Positions 8,935-17,050 of a DNA stretch of 64,000 nucleotides are shown in pieces. The stretch is taken from NCBI RefSeq assembly GCF_004363005.1, contig NZ_SNYH01000001.1:1-64000 (forward strand), written 5' to 3'. How positions within the stretch are numbered: the first letter of the stretch is position 1; every line of letters starts with the position of its first letter. The notes beneath the pieces were generated by a model. It did no database searches. It saw only the letters and a program-made list of their open reading frames with translations, and was not told where the DNA came from. This stretch comes from Tenacibaculum caenipelagi (lineage in GTDB: Bacteria > Bacteroidota > Bacteroidia > Flavobacteriales > Flavobacteriaceae). Position numbers and translations under genes: made by a program.

Positions 8935-9231
8935 ATGTTTGTACGCATTGTAAAAATGAGCTTTCAGCCAGAAAAGATTGAAGAATTTTTAAACAACTTT
9001 AACGCTAAAAAAGAATTTATACGAAACTCTTCTGGTTGTCGTTTATTAGAATTGTACAGAGACAAAACAAATCCGAACATTTTTTTCACCTATAGTTACT
9101 GGGAATCTGAACAAGACTTGGAGAATTATAGAAACTCTGATTTATTTAAAGGTGTTTGGGCACAAACCAAAGTGTTATTTAATGATAAACCATTTGCTTG
9201 GAGCGTGGATAAAGTAGCTTCGTTACTTTAA
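8935..9231 (+). CDS. Small antibiotic-biosynthesis-monooxygenase-family (ABM) protein
   Basis: A 98-residue single-domain dimeric alpha+beta barrel protein. Typical segments are MFVRIVKMSFQPEKIEEFL at the start, GCRLLELYRDKTNPNIFFTYSYWES in the middle and FKGVWAQTKVLF near the end. ABM proteins include cofactor-free quinol monooxygenases and haem degraders, and specificity cannot be inferred. It follows the DUF62 gene by 4 bp and precedes gldF by about 60 bp, so it may be the second gene of a unit running into gldFG. Confidence 0.8.
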   Translation: MFVRIVKMSFQPEKIEEFLNNFNAKKEFIRNSSGCRLLELYRDKTNPNIFFTYSYWESEQDLENYRNSDLFKGVWAQTKVLFNDKPFAWSVDKVASLL

Positions 9232-9292
9232 TTTTTTACAGACAAAAATATTTCATTAAATCAACGTCTAAAACTCAACATTTAAACTAAGT

Positions 9293-10012
9293 ATGATTCC
9301 ATTACTAAAAAAAGAATTTAACTCATTTTTTGCCTCACCTATTGCCTATTTGGTAATTGGAGTATTTCTACTCATAAATGGCTTATTTTTATGGATCTTT
9401 AAAGACAATTTCAACATTCTAAATGCTGGCTTCGCTGATTTAAATAGCTTTTTTTATTTAACTCCATGGTTATTTTTATTCTTAATTCCTGCCATTACCA
9501 TGAAAAGTTTTGCTGATGAATTTAATAGCGGAACGATTGAAATTTTAAAAACCAAACCACTCACAGATTGGCAAATTGTATTGGGAAAATTTTTTGCTTC
9601 TCTTTTACTAGTTATTATTGCATTAGTACCTACATTAACGTATGCATATACTGTGTATCAACTAGGGAGTCCTGTTGGAAATTTAGACCTAGGTAGTACT
9701 ATTGGTTCATATTTAGGTTTACTTTTTTTAGCATCAACCTATACAGCTGTTGGATTATTTACTTCTACGCTGTCTAAAAATCAGATAGTAGCTTTTATCC
9801 TAAGTGTATTCATCACTTTTGCCTTGTTCTACGGATTTGATGCTGTGAGTTCCTCTTTAGGAAATTCAGGATATACTTTACAACAATTTGGTATTAACGA
9901 ACACTTTAAAAGTATTAGTCGTGGTGTGGTGGACACTCGTGATTTAATCTATTTTATCAGTGTTACATTCTTCTTTTTATTCATCACTAAACAACAGTTA
10001 AAAAATGAATAA
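9293..10012 (+). CDS. gldF: Gliding motility-associated ABC transporter permease GldF
   Basis: A 239-residue integral membrane permease with about six hydrophobic segments (near 15-40, 55-75, 100-125, 137-158, 165-185 and 215-235). It is an ABC-2 type permease: MIPLLKKEFNSFFASPIAYLVIG and SFADEFNSGTIEILKTKPLTDWQIVLGKF are characteristic. In Flavobacterium johnsoniae GldF works with GldG and the ATPase GldA and is required for gliding. The gene overlaps gldG by 8 bp, indicating coupled translation. No gldA is present here; it is usually encoded elsewhere. Confidence 0.95.
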   Translation: MIPLLKKEFNSFFASPIAYLVIGVFLLINGLFLWIFKDNFNILNAGFADLNSFFYLTPWLFLFLIPAITMKSFADEFNSGTIEILKTKPLTDWQIVLGKFFASLLLVIIALVPTLTYAYTVYQLGSPVGNLDLGSTIGSYLGLLFLASTYTAVGLFTSTLSKNQIVAFILSVFITFALFYGFDAVSSSLGNSGYTLQQFGINEHFKSISRGVVDTRDLIYFISVTFFFLFITKQQLKNE

Positions 10013-11645
10013 GAAATTACAACATATTGCATTAGCACTTATCGGACTGTTAATTGTTAACTACATAGCTAACTCTGTATACAAACGTTTTGATTTGACA
10101 CAAGACAAACGTTATACCTTATCAAAAGTAAGTGAAACTCTTATTGATAAAATCGACACTCCACTTAGCATTAATGTATATTTAGAAGGAGACTTTCCTG
10201 CGGAATTTAAACGTTTACAAATAGAAACTCGTCAGTTTTTAGAAGAATTACATGCCAAAAATGCTAATATCCGTTTCCGATTTATCAATCCTGATAACAT
10301 TCGTGAACGTTTGGTAAAAAAAGGAATGATGCCAAGTCAGTTAACTGTTGAAGAAGATGGAAAACTATCGGAAGCTATTATTTTTCCTTGGGCAGAAGTA
10401 ACCTATGGCAAAAAAACAGAATTGGTTTCACTACTACCTAACTCAATTGCTAAAACGCAAGAAGCTCAGTTGCAGAATGCAGTTGAAAAACTAGAATATT
10501 CGTTTGCCAATGCACTACATAGCATTACCCTAAAAGAAAAACAAAAAATAGCAGTATTAGCCGGTAATGGTGAGTTACAAGATATTTACCAATATAGCCT
10601 ACTTAGTGAAATTGGTAAAAAATACCGTTTGGCTAAGTTTACCTTAGATAGTGTTGCTAGTAATCCGCAAAAAACCTTAAAAGATTTAAGAGCTTACGAT
10701 TTAGCAATCATAGCAAAACCTACCAAACGTTTTTCTGAAGAAGAAAAATTCACACTTGACCAGTTTATAACAAACGGAGGAAAAAGTCTTTGGATGATTG
10801 ATAACAATTATGCTGATACCGATAGTTTATATAATGAAGGAAAAATGTTATCCTTTCCACGTGATTTAAATTTAACCGATTTATTATTTGGATATCAAGT
10901 GCGTGTAAATAACAAACTAATTCAAGATTTATACTCTGCTAAAATTCCACTAGCAACAGGAAATGTAGGCAACCAAACACAGTTTCAGCACTTAAATTGG
11001 TTTTATCATCCACTAGTTAATGGAAATCCAAACCACCCAATTACCAAAAATGTGGCGCCAGTTCGTTTTCGTTTTACTACTCAGATAGATACTTTAAAAG
11101 GAAGCCTAAAGAAAACTCCTTTATTGGTAACCTCAGTACTTACCAAAAAAATAGGGACTCCAAATTTTGTAGAGTTACAGAGTATAGCAAAAGAACCACA
11201 AGAAAATGAATATTCTGCAGGTCCGCAATTGTTAGCTGTATTATTAGAAGGCGCTATTCCTTCTGCCTATAAAAACAGAATAAAACCTTTTGAAACTCCT
11301 GATTTTAAAACTGAAAGTGAAACGAATAAAATGATTGTAATTGCTGATGGTGATGTAGGTAGAAATCAAATTTTAAAAGGAAAACCACATGATTTATCGG
11401 TAGATAAATGGACGGGTGAACAATTTGGTAATAAAGAATTTTTAATCAATGCTATTGATTATTTATTAGACGACTCTGGATTGATTCAATTACGTAACAA
11501 AACGATTCAAATTAACTTATTAGATAAACAACGTGCTTTTGCTGAAAAACGCTTTTGGCAGTTTATCAATATTGGTATTCCACTAGTTTTATTAACTCTT
11601 TTTGGTTTTGGATTTAATTATTGGAGAAAGAAAAAATATTCTTAA
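10005..11645 (+). CDS. gldG: Gliding motility-associated ABC transporter substrate-binding protein GldG
   Basis: A 546-residue envelope protein with an N-terminal membrane anchor (about 7-24) and a C-terminal transmembrane helix (FINIGIPLVLLTLFGFGFNYW, about 520-540) ending in basic residues. Between them is a large periplasmic domain of the ABC-type uncharacterised/GldG type, opening with RFDLTQDKRYTLSKVSETLIDKIDTPLSINVYLEGDFPAEFKRL. It overlaps gldF by 8 bp. Its stop codon overlaps the convergent neighbour's end by 4 bp, with no terminator between. Part of the GldAFG transporter needed for gliding. Confidence 0.95.
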   Translation: MNKKLQHIALALIGLLIVNYIANSVYKRFDLTQDKRYTLSKVSETLIDKIDTPLSINVYLEGDFPAEFKRLQIETRQFLEELHAKNANIRFRFINPDNIRERLVKKGMMPSQLTVEEDGKLSEAIIFPWAEVTYGKKTELVSLLPNSIAKTQEAQLQNAVEKLEYSFANALHSITLKEKQKIAVLAGNGELQDIYQYSLLSEIGKKYRLAKFTLDSVASNPQKTLKDLRAYDLAIIAKPTKRFSEEEKFTLDQFITNGGKSLWMIDNNYADTDSLYNEGKMLSFPRDLNLTDLLFGYQVRVNNKLIQDLYSAKIPLATGNVGNQTQFQHLNWFYHPLVNGNPNHPITKNVAPVRFRFTTQIDTLKGSLKKTPLLVTSVLTKKIGTPNFVELQSIAKEPQENEYSAGPQLLAVLLEGAIPSAYKNRIKPFETPDFKTESETNKMIVIADGDVGRNQILKGKPHDLSVDKWTGEQFGNKEFLINAIDYLLDDSGLIQLRNKTIQINLLDKQRAFAEKRFWQFINIGIPLVLLTLFGFGFNYWRKKKYS

Positions 11646-12403
11646 ATATCTAATAAGTTATTATATTTAAACTGATAGTTTAATACTCTTTGAAGTTTTT
11701 TACTGCTAATTATTTTATATGTTAACGGTTTTGAAGTATCAAATTCAGGAGCTGGTTTTTCTAAACTTTTTCTAGCGTTTATATAAAAATCTTCTCTGGT
11801 TGGATGATGATTAGCACATGCATTAAATACTTCTCCAAAAATATTTTGCTTGATCACCTGCTCTATAATAGCTATGCAATCTTCTCTGTGAATCATGTTT
11901 ACATAGCCTTTAGGATGTGGTATTTTTCTATCAGTAAACCAATTACCTGGATGTCTTTTTCCTCCAAATAATCCGGAAAAGCGAATGATTGTTGTTTCAA
12001 AATTGGTATTCTTTAAAAATAGATTCTCAATATGAGATAAAGGAATATCAACAGTTTGATCTTCTTCAGTCATCTCTTTATTCAAACTGGGATATACCGA
12101 GGTTGAGCTAATAAAAATAACTTTCATTAAATTACTTTTTTCTATTTCAAAAATCAATCTTTTAAAATCTTCTATATTTTTTGAAGTGATTGCAATTACT
12201 AACACATCTGTTTCTAAAAACTCCTGATATGAGCTTTCCTTTGAAATATCAATTAAAAAAGGCTCAATATTAACTGTTTTGAGTTCATCAAACTTCTCCA
12301 TTGAAGTTGTAGAGCCTTTAACGGTATATCCTTTCTTTATAAGGTCTATTCCTAATTTCTTGCCTAACCAACCGCAACCTAGTATACTAACAACTTCCAT
12401 CAC
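11642..12403 (-). CDS. NAD(P)-binding SDR/epimerase-like protein
   Basis: A 253-residue Rossmann protein. The dinucleotide-binding start VVSILGCGWLGKKLGIDLIKKGY fits GxGxxG in an atypical extended-SDR (YeeZ-like) form. Later motifs are VIFISSTSVYPS, FSGLFGGKRHP and NMIHREDCIAII, as in nucleoside-sugar epimerase relatives. There is no classical YxxxK visible, so catalytic activity is uncertain. It overlaps the end of the aquaporin gene by 17 bp and is probably co-transcribed. Substrate is unknown. Confidence 0.8.
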   Translation of the reverse strand: MMEVVSILGCGWLGKKLGIDLIKKGYTVKGSTTSMEKFDELKTVNIEPFLIDISKESSYQEFLETDVLVIAITSKNIEDFKRLIFEIEKSNLMKVIFISSTSVYPSLNKEMTEEDQTVDIPLSHIENLFLKNTNFETTIIRFSGLFGGKRHPGNWFTDRKIPHPKGYVNMIHREDCIAIIEQVIKQNIFGEVFNACANHHPTREDFYINARKSLEKPAPEFDTSKPLTYKIISSKKLQRVLNYQFKYNNLLDI

Positions 12404-13052
12404 AACAATTATCCTCTTTTACTAGTTTACAAGAAACTACTGCTAACAAAGCTCCTAAAATTGGAGCCAATATATACAGCCATAAATGTTCTAAGTGACC
12501 AGAAACTAATGCCGGTGCTATAGAACGAGCTGGATTCATAGATGCTTTAGTCATTGGACCTGCAAACATTGCTTCTAGTAAAACTACTCCACCAATAGCA
12601 ATACCTGCCATTACTCCTATTTCTTTACTTCCTGTAGAAACATTAATAATGGTTAGCATCAGAAAGAAAGTCAGTAATAATTCTAGAATAAAAGCACGCC
12701 AAGGTACTATTGAAGGTAGTGTAGCTCCATAAAACTCACTCGCTGGAAACAACAGCCAAAGCATACCACTGGCAAACAATGCTCCTAATATCTGCGCTAT
12801 GATATAATTAGGAACTTCTTTCCAAGAAAACTTTTTAGCATATGCAAAAGCAATAGTAACAGCGGGATTAAAATGTGCTCCTGAAATTTCTCCAAAAGCA
12901 TAAATCATTGCCATAACTATTAATCCCCAAGTAATGGCTACTCCTATATGTGTTAAGTCTGTACCATTAGTAATTTCACTCACTGTCATAGCTCCTGTTC
13001 CACAGAAAACCAAAGCAAAAGTTCCTATAAATTCAGAAATATATTTTTTCAT
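12387..13052 (-). CDS. MIP-family aquaporin
   Basis: A 221-residue inner-membrane channel with six helices and the two half-helix signature loops HFNPAVT (about residue 60) and SMNPARS (about 172). The arginine after the second NPA is the selectivity-filter residue. The short length and lack of glycerol-facilitator insertions favour a water channel (AqpZ-like), though related members can conduct other small neutral solutes. The C-terminus ends in an unusual cysteine-rich tail (NCCDGSC), a possible metal- or redox-sensitive element. It is the first gene of a two-gene overlapping unit. Confidence 0.9.
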   Translation of the reverse strand: MKKYISEFIGTFALVFCGTGAMTVSEITNGTDLTHIGVAITWGLIVMAMIYAFGEISGAHFNPAVTIAFAYAKKFSWKEVPNYIIAQILGALFASGMLWLLFPASEFYGATLPSIVPWRAFILELLLTFFLMLTIINVSTGSKEIGVMAGIAIGGVVLLEAMFAGPMTKASMNPARSIAPALVSGHLEHLWLYILAPILGALLAVVSCKLVKEDNCCDGSC

Positions 13053-13164
13053 AGTGCAAATATCGTTAAATAACTTCCTATTATTTTAAGTTTTTGTTAA
13101 CATTAATCCGATTAATTCCTTGTAATTTTAACAAAACTAATTTTTTAAACACAACCCTATCATT

Positions 13165-14007
13165 ATGAAAAAAATACTTTTAAGTTTGTTTGTTGTAGCT
13201 CTTTCTACAAACATCAATGCCCAATTAAAAACACCAGCCCCTAGCCCTGCTTCTAAACTAGAACAAAAAGTAGGTTTAACCGATGTTACTGTTGAATATT
13301 CTCGACCAAGCATGAAAGGAAGAACCATTTTTGGTGATTTAGTTCCTTACGGAAAAGTATGGAGAACAGGAGCCAACGCTAATACCAAGGTTACTTTTAG
13401 CGACGATGTAACCATTGATGGAAAAACCTTGAAAAAAGGAACCTATGCTTTATACACTAAACCAGGTAAAGATTCTTGGGAAGTAATCTTTTATTCTGAC
13501 GCTAATAACTGGGGAACTCCTGGAAAATGGGATGATACTAAAGTAGCAGTATCTACAACAGCTAAAGTTGAGACAATGTCTACGAAAATTGAGTCTTTTA
13601 CTATTAGTATTGATGAATTAACTAACAATTCTGCTGTCTTAGGAATTTTATGGGAAAATGTATATGTTGGTGTAAAATTCAATACTCCAACTGATGAAGC
13701 TGTAGAGAAAAGTATTGCTCAAGTGATGGGCGGACCTTCTGCTAATGATTATTTTTCTTCTGCTGTATATTATTTACAAGAAGGAAAAGACATTAACAAA
13801 GCTAAAGAATGGATTAACAAAGCTGTAGATATGACTAAAGATAAACCTCGTTTTTGGTACTTACGTCAACAATCATTAATCTTAGCTAAAGCTGGTGACA
13901 AAAAAGGTGCTATTAAAGCTGCCAAAGCTTCATTAGCTGGTGCTGAAAAAGCAGGAAATGCTGACTATGTAAAAATGAACAAAGAGTTTATAGCAGAAAT
14001 GAAGTAA
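13165..14007 (+). CDS. DUF2911 domain-containing exported protein
   Basis: A 280-residue protein with a signal peptide (residues 1-19, ending INA-Q). DUF2911 follows (about 30-165), with the typical SPASKLEQKVGLTDVTVEYSRPSMKGRTIFG, LVPYGKVWRTGANANTKVTFSDDV and KKGTYALYTKPGKDSWEVIFY. The C-terminal third (about 190-280) is helical and TPR-like (DINKAKEWINKAVDM, GDKKGAIKAAKASLAGAEKAG). Function is unknown; it is widespread in Bacteroidetes and probably periplasmic. It is monocistronic with a shared terminator downstream. Confidence 0.88.
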   Translation: MKKILLSLFVVALSTNINAQLKTPAPSPASKLEQKVGLTDVTVEYSRPSMKGRTIFGDLVPYGKVWRTGANANTKVTFSDDVTIDGKTLKKGTYALYTKPGKDSWEVIFYSDANNWGTPGKWDDTKVAVSTTAKVETMSTKIESFTISIDELTNNSAVLGILWENVYVGVKFNTPTDEAVEKSIAQVMGGPSANDYFSSAVYYLQEGKDINKAKEWINKAVDMTKDKPRFWYLRQQSLILAKAGDKKGAIKAAKASLAGAEKAGNADYVKMNKEFIAEMK

Positions 14008-14030
14008 TCTAGTTATAAATTTTAGAAATA

Positions 14031-14073
14031 AAAAAGACTGTTTCATTTGTTAAATCTGTGAAACAGTCTTTTT
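14031..14073. terminator. Bidirectional terminator between convergent genes
   Basis: Perfect 15-bp arms AAAAAGACTGTTTCA / TGAAACAGTCTTTTT around a 13-base loop. It serves the DUF2911 gene (plus) and the M14-like hydrolase gene (minus, stop at 14078). Confidence 0.85.
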
Positions 14074-14077
14074 GTTT

Positions 14078-15040
14078 TTACTTTATAATTCCTAAATGAA
14101 TTATACGTCCACCTGACTGATTTACAGGATTTACACTTTTACCTACTACAATTCCTTTTTCTGGCGCGTAATATTTTTTAATTGTGTTACCAAACACATC
14201 TCTTAATGTTGCGATGTGATCTCCTTCTTCTACGATATCTCTTAAATCGACATGCACAGTTAACAAACCACCTTCTTGAGTGTATATCCAATAGGATTTT
14301 TTACAAACTACCGTATTTCTTTTTGATATTTCATATTCATCATCTGTTATTCCTAAATATGCCAACACATTGTGTACTCCCGAAAGCCCACTCTTAATAA
14401 TTTTCTTCTGAAAGCTATGTGGATTCCCAACCTCAATAGTGATAGATGGAATCCCTAGCTCTTCTGCCGCACCTCTCAGGGTACCATCAGATGGTGGTGT
14501 ATGTACTATGATTTCCGCATCTTGTAATAACGCTAATTTTTTAGTAACCTCATTATTCATATCACTTCTGATGTAAAATGAATTTACCCTACCAAAACTA
14601 GCGGTATGAAGATCTAATAGATAATCAAACTTTTTTACTACTAAATTCAAAAACCGACTGGCATATACTTCACTTGTATTTCCATTGTCTTTCCCTGGCA
14701 TAATTCTATTAATATCAACACCATCACTAAAAACTCGGGTACCTCTAACAAATGAAGGCACATTTACAATAGGAATTCCAACAATAGTTCCTTTTAAATT
14801 ATTTGTATCTAAATCTTTAAATAATCGTTGAATAACAGATATTCCATTCAGTTCATTTCCATGAACTGCCGCTGTAAGCCCTAATACAATACCGTCTTCT
14901 TTTCCTCTTGCAATCATAATAGGAATACACGTAGGAATTCCCAGTGCATTAGAAGTTACTTTTAACCAATAATTTTTTATAGAATTTGGTGGTGTCTGAT
15001 TTACATCAAACTCTGTAATATACTCAATTTGGTGTCCCAT
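14078..15040 (-). CDS. Succinylglutamate desuccinylase/aspartoacylase-family zinc hydrolase
   Basis: A 320-residue M14-like zinc amidohydrolase. Zinc ligands are visible as H60 and E63 (AAVHGNELNG) and H145 (DLHTASFG). The substrate-carboxylate arginine motif is DINRIMPG, and the likely catalytic glutamate is in SITIEVGNPHSF. The C-terminal beta-domain (about 235-320) has GGLLTVHVDLRDIVEEGDHIATLRDVFG. It lies 11 bp downstream of the ATP-grasp-like gene (15052-16485) and is clearly co-transcribed. There is no arginine-succinyltransferase pathway around it, so it is not AstE in function. An amidase acting on, or reversing, the product of the neighbouring ligase is a reasonable inference. Confidence 0.85.
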   Translation of the reverse strand: MGHQIEYITEFDVNQTPPNSIKNYWLKVTSNALGIPTCIPIMIARGKEDGIVLGLTAAVHGNELNGISVIQRLFKDLDTNNLKGTIVGIPIVNVPSFVRGTRVFSDGVDINRIMPGKDNGNTSEVYASRFLNLVVKKFDYLLDLHTASFGRVNSFYIRSDMNNEVTKKLALLQDAEIIVHTPPSDGTLRGAAEELGIPSITIEVGNPHSFQKKIIKSGLSGVHNVLAYLGITDDEYEISKRNTVVCKKSYWIYTQEGGLLTVHVDLRDIVEEGDHIATLRDVFGNTIKKYYAPEKGIVVGKSVNPVNQSGGRIIHLGIIK

Positions 15041-15051
15041 AAATTTTAGAT

Positions 15052-16485
15052 TTAGTACAGCTCATTTAATAAAGTACTATCGTTATTTAAAGAAGTAAAT
15101 AGCTTCTTTTTAAATTTTTTGTTAGAATTAATTAAACTAATACACATTTTATCGATAGCTATGGTTGAAAGTACTGTTTGTATAAATGTTTCTATTAAAT
15201 CATCTATTCCTAAACCTAGCTTATTATAATCTCTCCTATCCATAATCAACAGACGATTTGTGTCCGACGTCCATTCATTTTCTCCTAATTTGACCGATAA
15301 ATTAGTTCCTAACATTTGCCAAGAATCTTTACTATTCTCTAAATCATTTACAAGAGGTAATAGTGCTCTTCTCGAATACATACACAAAGGTTTAATCCCA
15401 TCTTTTGTGCTGCTTATCATCATACGAATATCTGATACAAAAGTTTCTCCTTTAGCATTTGGCATAGTACCAACATGATAATATTTACCCTTGGTACTTA
15501 CTGAGCTCCAATTATAATTTCCTATTAAACTTTGTACAATAAAACGTTCGTATTCAATATCCAATTTCATAAACTCTTCCAATTCTTCTTCATTCACAAT
15601 AGTGTATACTCCTTGACCTGCATTGCTGTAAGGTATTTTTATAACTGCTTGTCCGCCCATTTTTTTTACCCATAACGGAATTTCATTCTTACTAACGTCC
15701 CAAATAGTGTCTGGGGTATTAATTTTCATTCCGTGTTCTTCTAACTCTGTGTTATAAATATCATATGCTTTAGCAGCTACCATTTTATTTCTTCCTCCCG
15801 CTAAACAAGTAATGATCGGATTTAAAATCTTTGTTTTACTATTTACAGGAAATCTATTCCATGGTTTTTGAGTCACATATCTAAAAATACCTCGTAACGG
15901 AATCCATTCTTCATCTTGTTTCAAATAAAAGATTTCATTTTCAATTTTAATATGATTATTCTCCTTATTTGAAAAATACGGAACTAAAAAGATATTCTCT
16001 TTAAAAACATCTGCTATTACTGCCGCATACCCTGATGTTTCCATATAATTTTTATCATAAAATACCGCTAACTTACCATCTTTAACAAGCTTACGTTTTT
16101 TATCTAAAATAGGTTTAAAAGTTCGCTCTATTAATAAACGATAGGCACCATCTTCTTTATTATCGTCCAATAAAGGCATTGACTTTTGACCTGATGGACA
16201 TGAATTATTTTCTATAATAACCATATTTTTATCTCCATCTGCCGATGTTGAGTTGATTAAATCAGCTCCTCCCCACAAAAAATACTTGCATTCATACGAC
16301 AAAATCTCTCTTAATTTTTCAGGATTTACTTTGGGATGCAAGTGACAATATCTGGCAATAATTCGTTCTTTATCTAAGTTTAAAAAGAAGTTTACCATGG
16401 GGTGAATCGTGGCATTCAAGACTTTAGGATACCAATGGTTCTCGTTATTAAATGTATTTGGTTGTATAAGCTCTACTGCTTTCAT
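15052..16485 (-). CDS. ATP-grasp-like protein, partner of the M14-type hydrolase
   Basis: A 477-residue cytoplasmic protein. The C-terminal half has ATP-grasp character: AVIKIPYSNAGQGVY (280-294), with lysine K283 and a glycine-rich loop, then RFIVQSLIGNYNWSS and a late metal-site-like region. The N-terminal part carries VIIENNSCPSGQKSMP (89-104), resembling the E-N-N metal/phosphate loop that appears early in circularly permuted ATP-grasp proteins. The start is 11 bp upstream of the hydrolase gene. ATP-grasp enzymes ligate a carboxylate to an amine or thiol; I cannot tell the substrates. The assignment rests on local motifs, not on a close named relative. Confidence 0.65.
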   Translation of the reverse strand: MKAVELIQPNTFNNENHWYPKVLNATIHPMVNFFLNLDKERIIARYCHLHPKVNPEKLREILSYECKYFLWGGADLINSTSADGDKNMVIIENNSCPSGQKSMPLLDDNKEDGAYRLLIERTFKPILDKKRKLVKDGKLAVFYDKNYMETSGYAAVIADVFKENIFLVPYFSNKENNHIKIENEIFYLKQDEEWIPLRGIFRYVTQKPWNRFPVNSKTKILNPIITCLAGGRNKMVAAKAYDIYNTELEEHGMKINTPDTIWDVSKNEIPLWVKKMGGQAVIKIPYSNAGQGVYTIVNEEELEEFMKLDIEYERFIVQSLIGNYNWSSVSTKGKYYHVGTMPNAKGETFVSDIRMMISSTKDGIKPLCMYSRRALLPLVNDLENSKDSWQMLGTNLSVKLGENEWTSDTNRLLIMDRRDYNKLGLGIDDLIETFIQTVLSTIAIDKMCISLINSNKKFKKKLFTSLNNDSTLLNELY

Positions 16486-17050
16486 TTTTGGTTTGTCTAT
16501 TTTATTTTCTCTTAGGAATACGCTCTCTGTTTAGATTAAAAGTAAGAAAAAAATAAACAAAACACTTTTATGAGTATGAATTTATAAAGCTTCATTTTTA
16601 AACTATATCACACTCTTTATTCATTAAAAAATTATGATAGAATTAATGTAACAATTACCTTATTTACGATACTAATAGAGTAAAATAAAATCATGAAAAA
16701 ATTAATCAGTAGAAAATCTTCAATTTTATTATTTGTTAGGAGCTTTAACAATTGCAACATCACAAATACTTACTCGTTATACTAAAATGTCAGATACAAC
16801 ACAAGGCTTGGGTATTGGTATAGGGATTGGTTTATTAGTTACTGCCATTGCAACTAGGACTCCAAAAACAACTTAATAGTTTTAAAACTTCTTCTAAAAA
16901 CGGAGTACAACATTCACAAATAATTTAGTAATTTCGGTCTTCTAAATTGTATTGTAAATAATCCGATTAGTAAAATAAAACAAGCCTAGTGCTTAAACTT
17001 AATTTACAAGTATTTACATAACTAATAATTATCCATAAGGACTCCATATA
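16486..17050. other. 565-bp intergenic region holding only a broken mini-gene
   Basis: An AT-rich stretch between the divergent ATP-grasp-like gene and topB. Apart from the frameshifted small reading frame at 16693-16876 I see no further gene, terminator or RNA. It must contain the promoters of both flanking genes, but no exact TAnnTTTG could be fixed with confidence. Confidence 0.5.
16693..16876 (+). pseudogene. Frameshifted small two-segment membrane protein gene
   Basis: An ATG at 16693 opens MKKLIS and then runs out of frame. One base over, the frame reads SVENLQFYYLLGALTIATSQ (from 16706) and continues through ILTRYTKMSDTTQGLGIGIG and LLVTAIATRTPKTT to a stop at 16874-16876. Removing a single A at 16704/16705 would fuse MKKL to SVENLQFYYLLG and give a coherent protein of about 60 residues with two hydrophobic segments. 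This is either a decayed gene or a single-base sequencing error. A TTG start at 16733 would give an intact shorter version. Confidence 0.5.
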
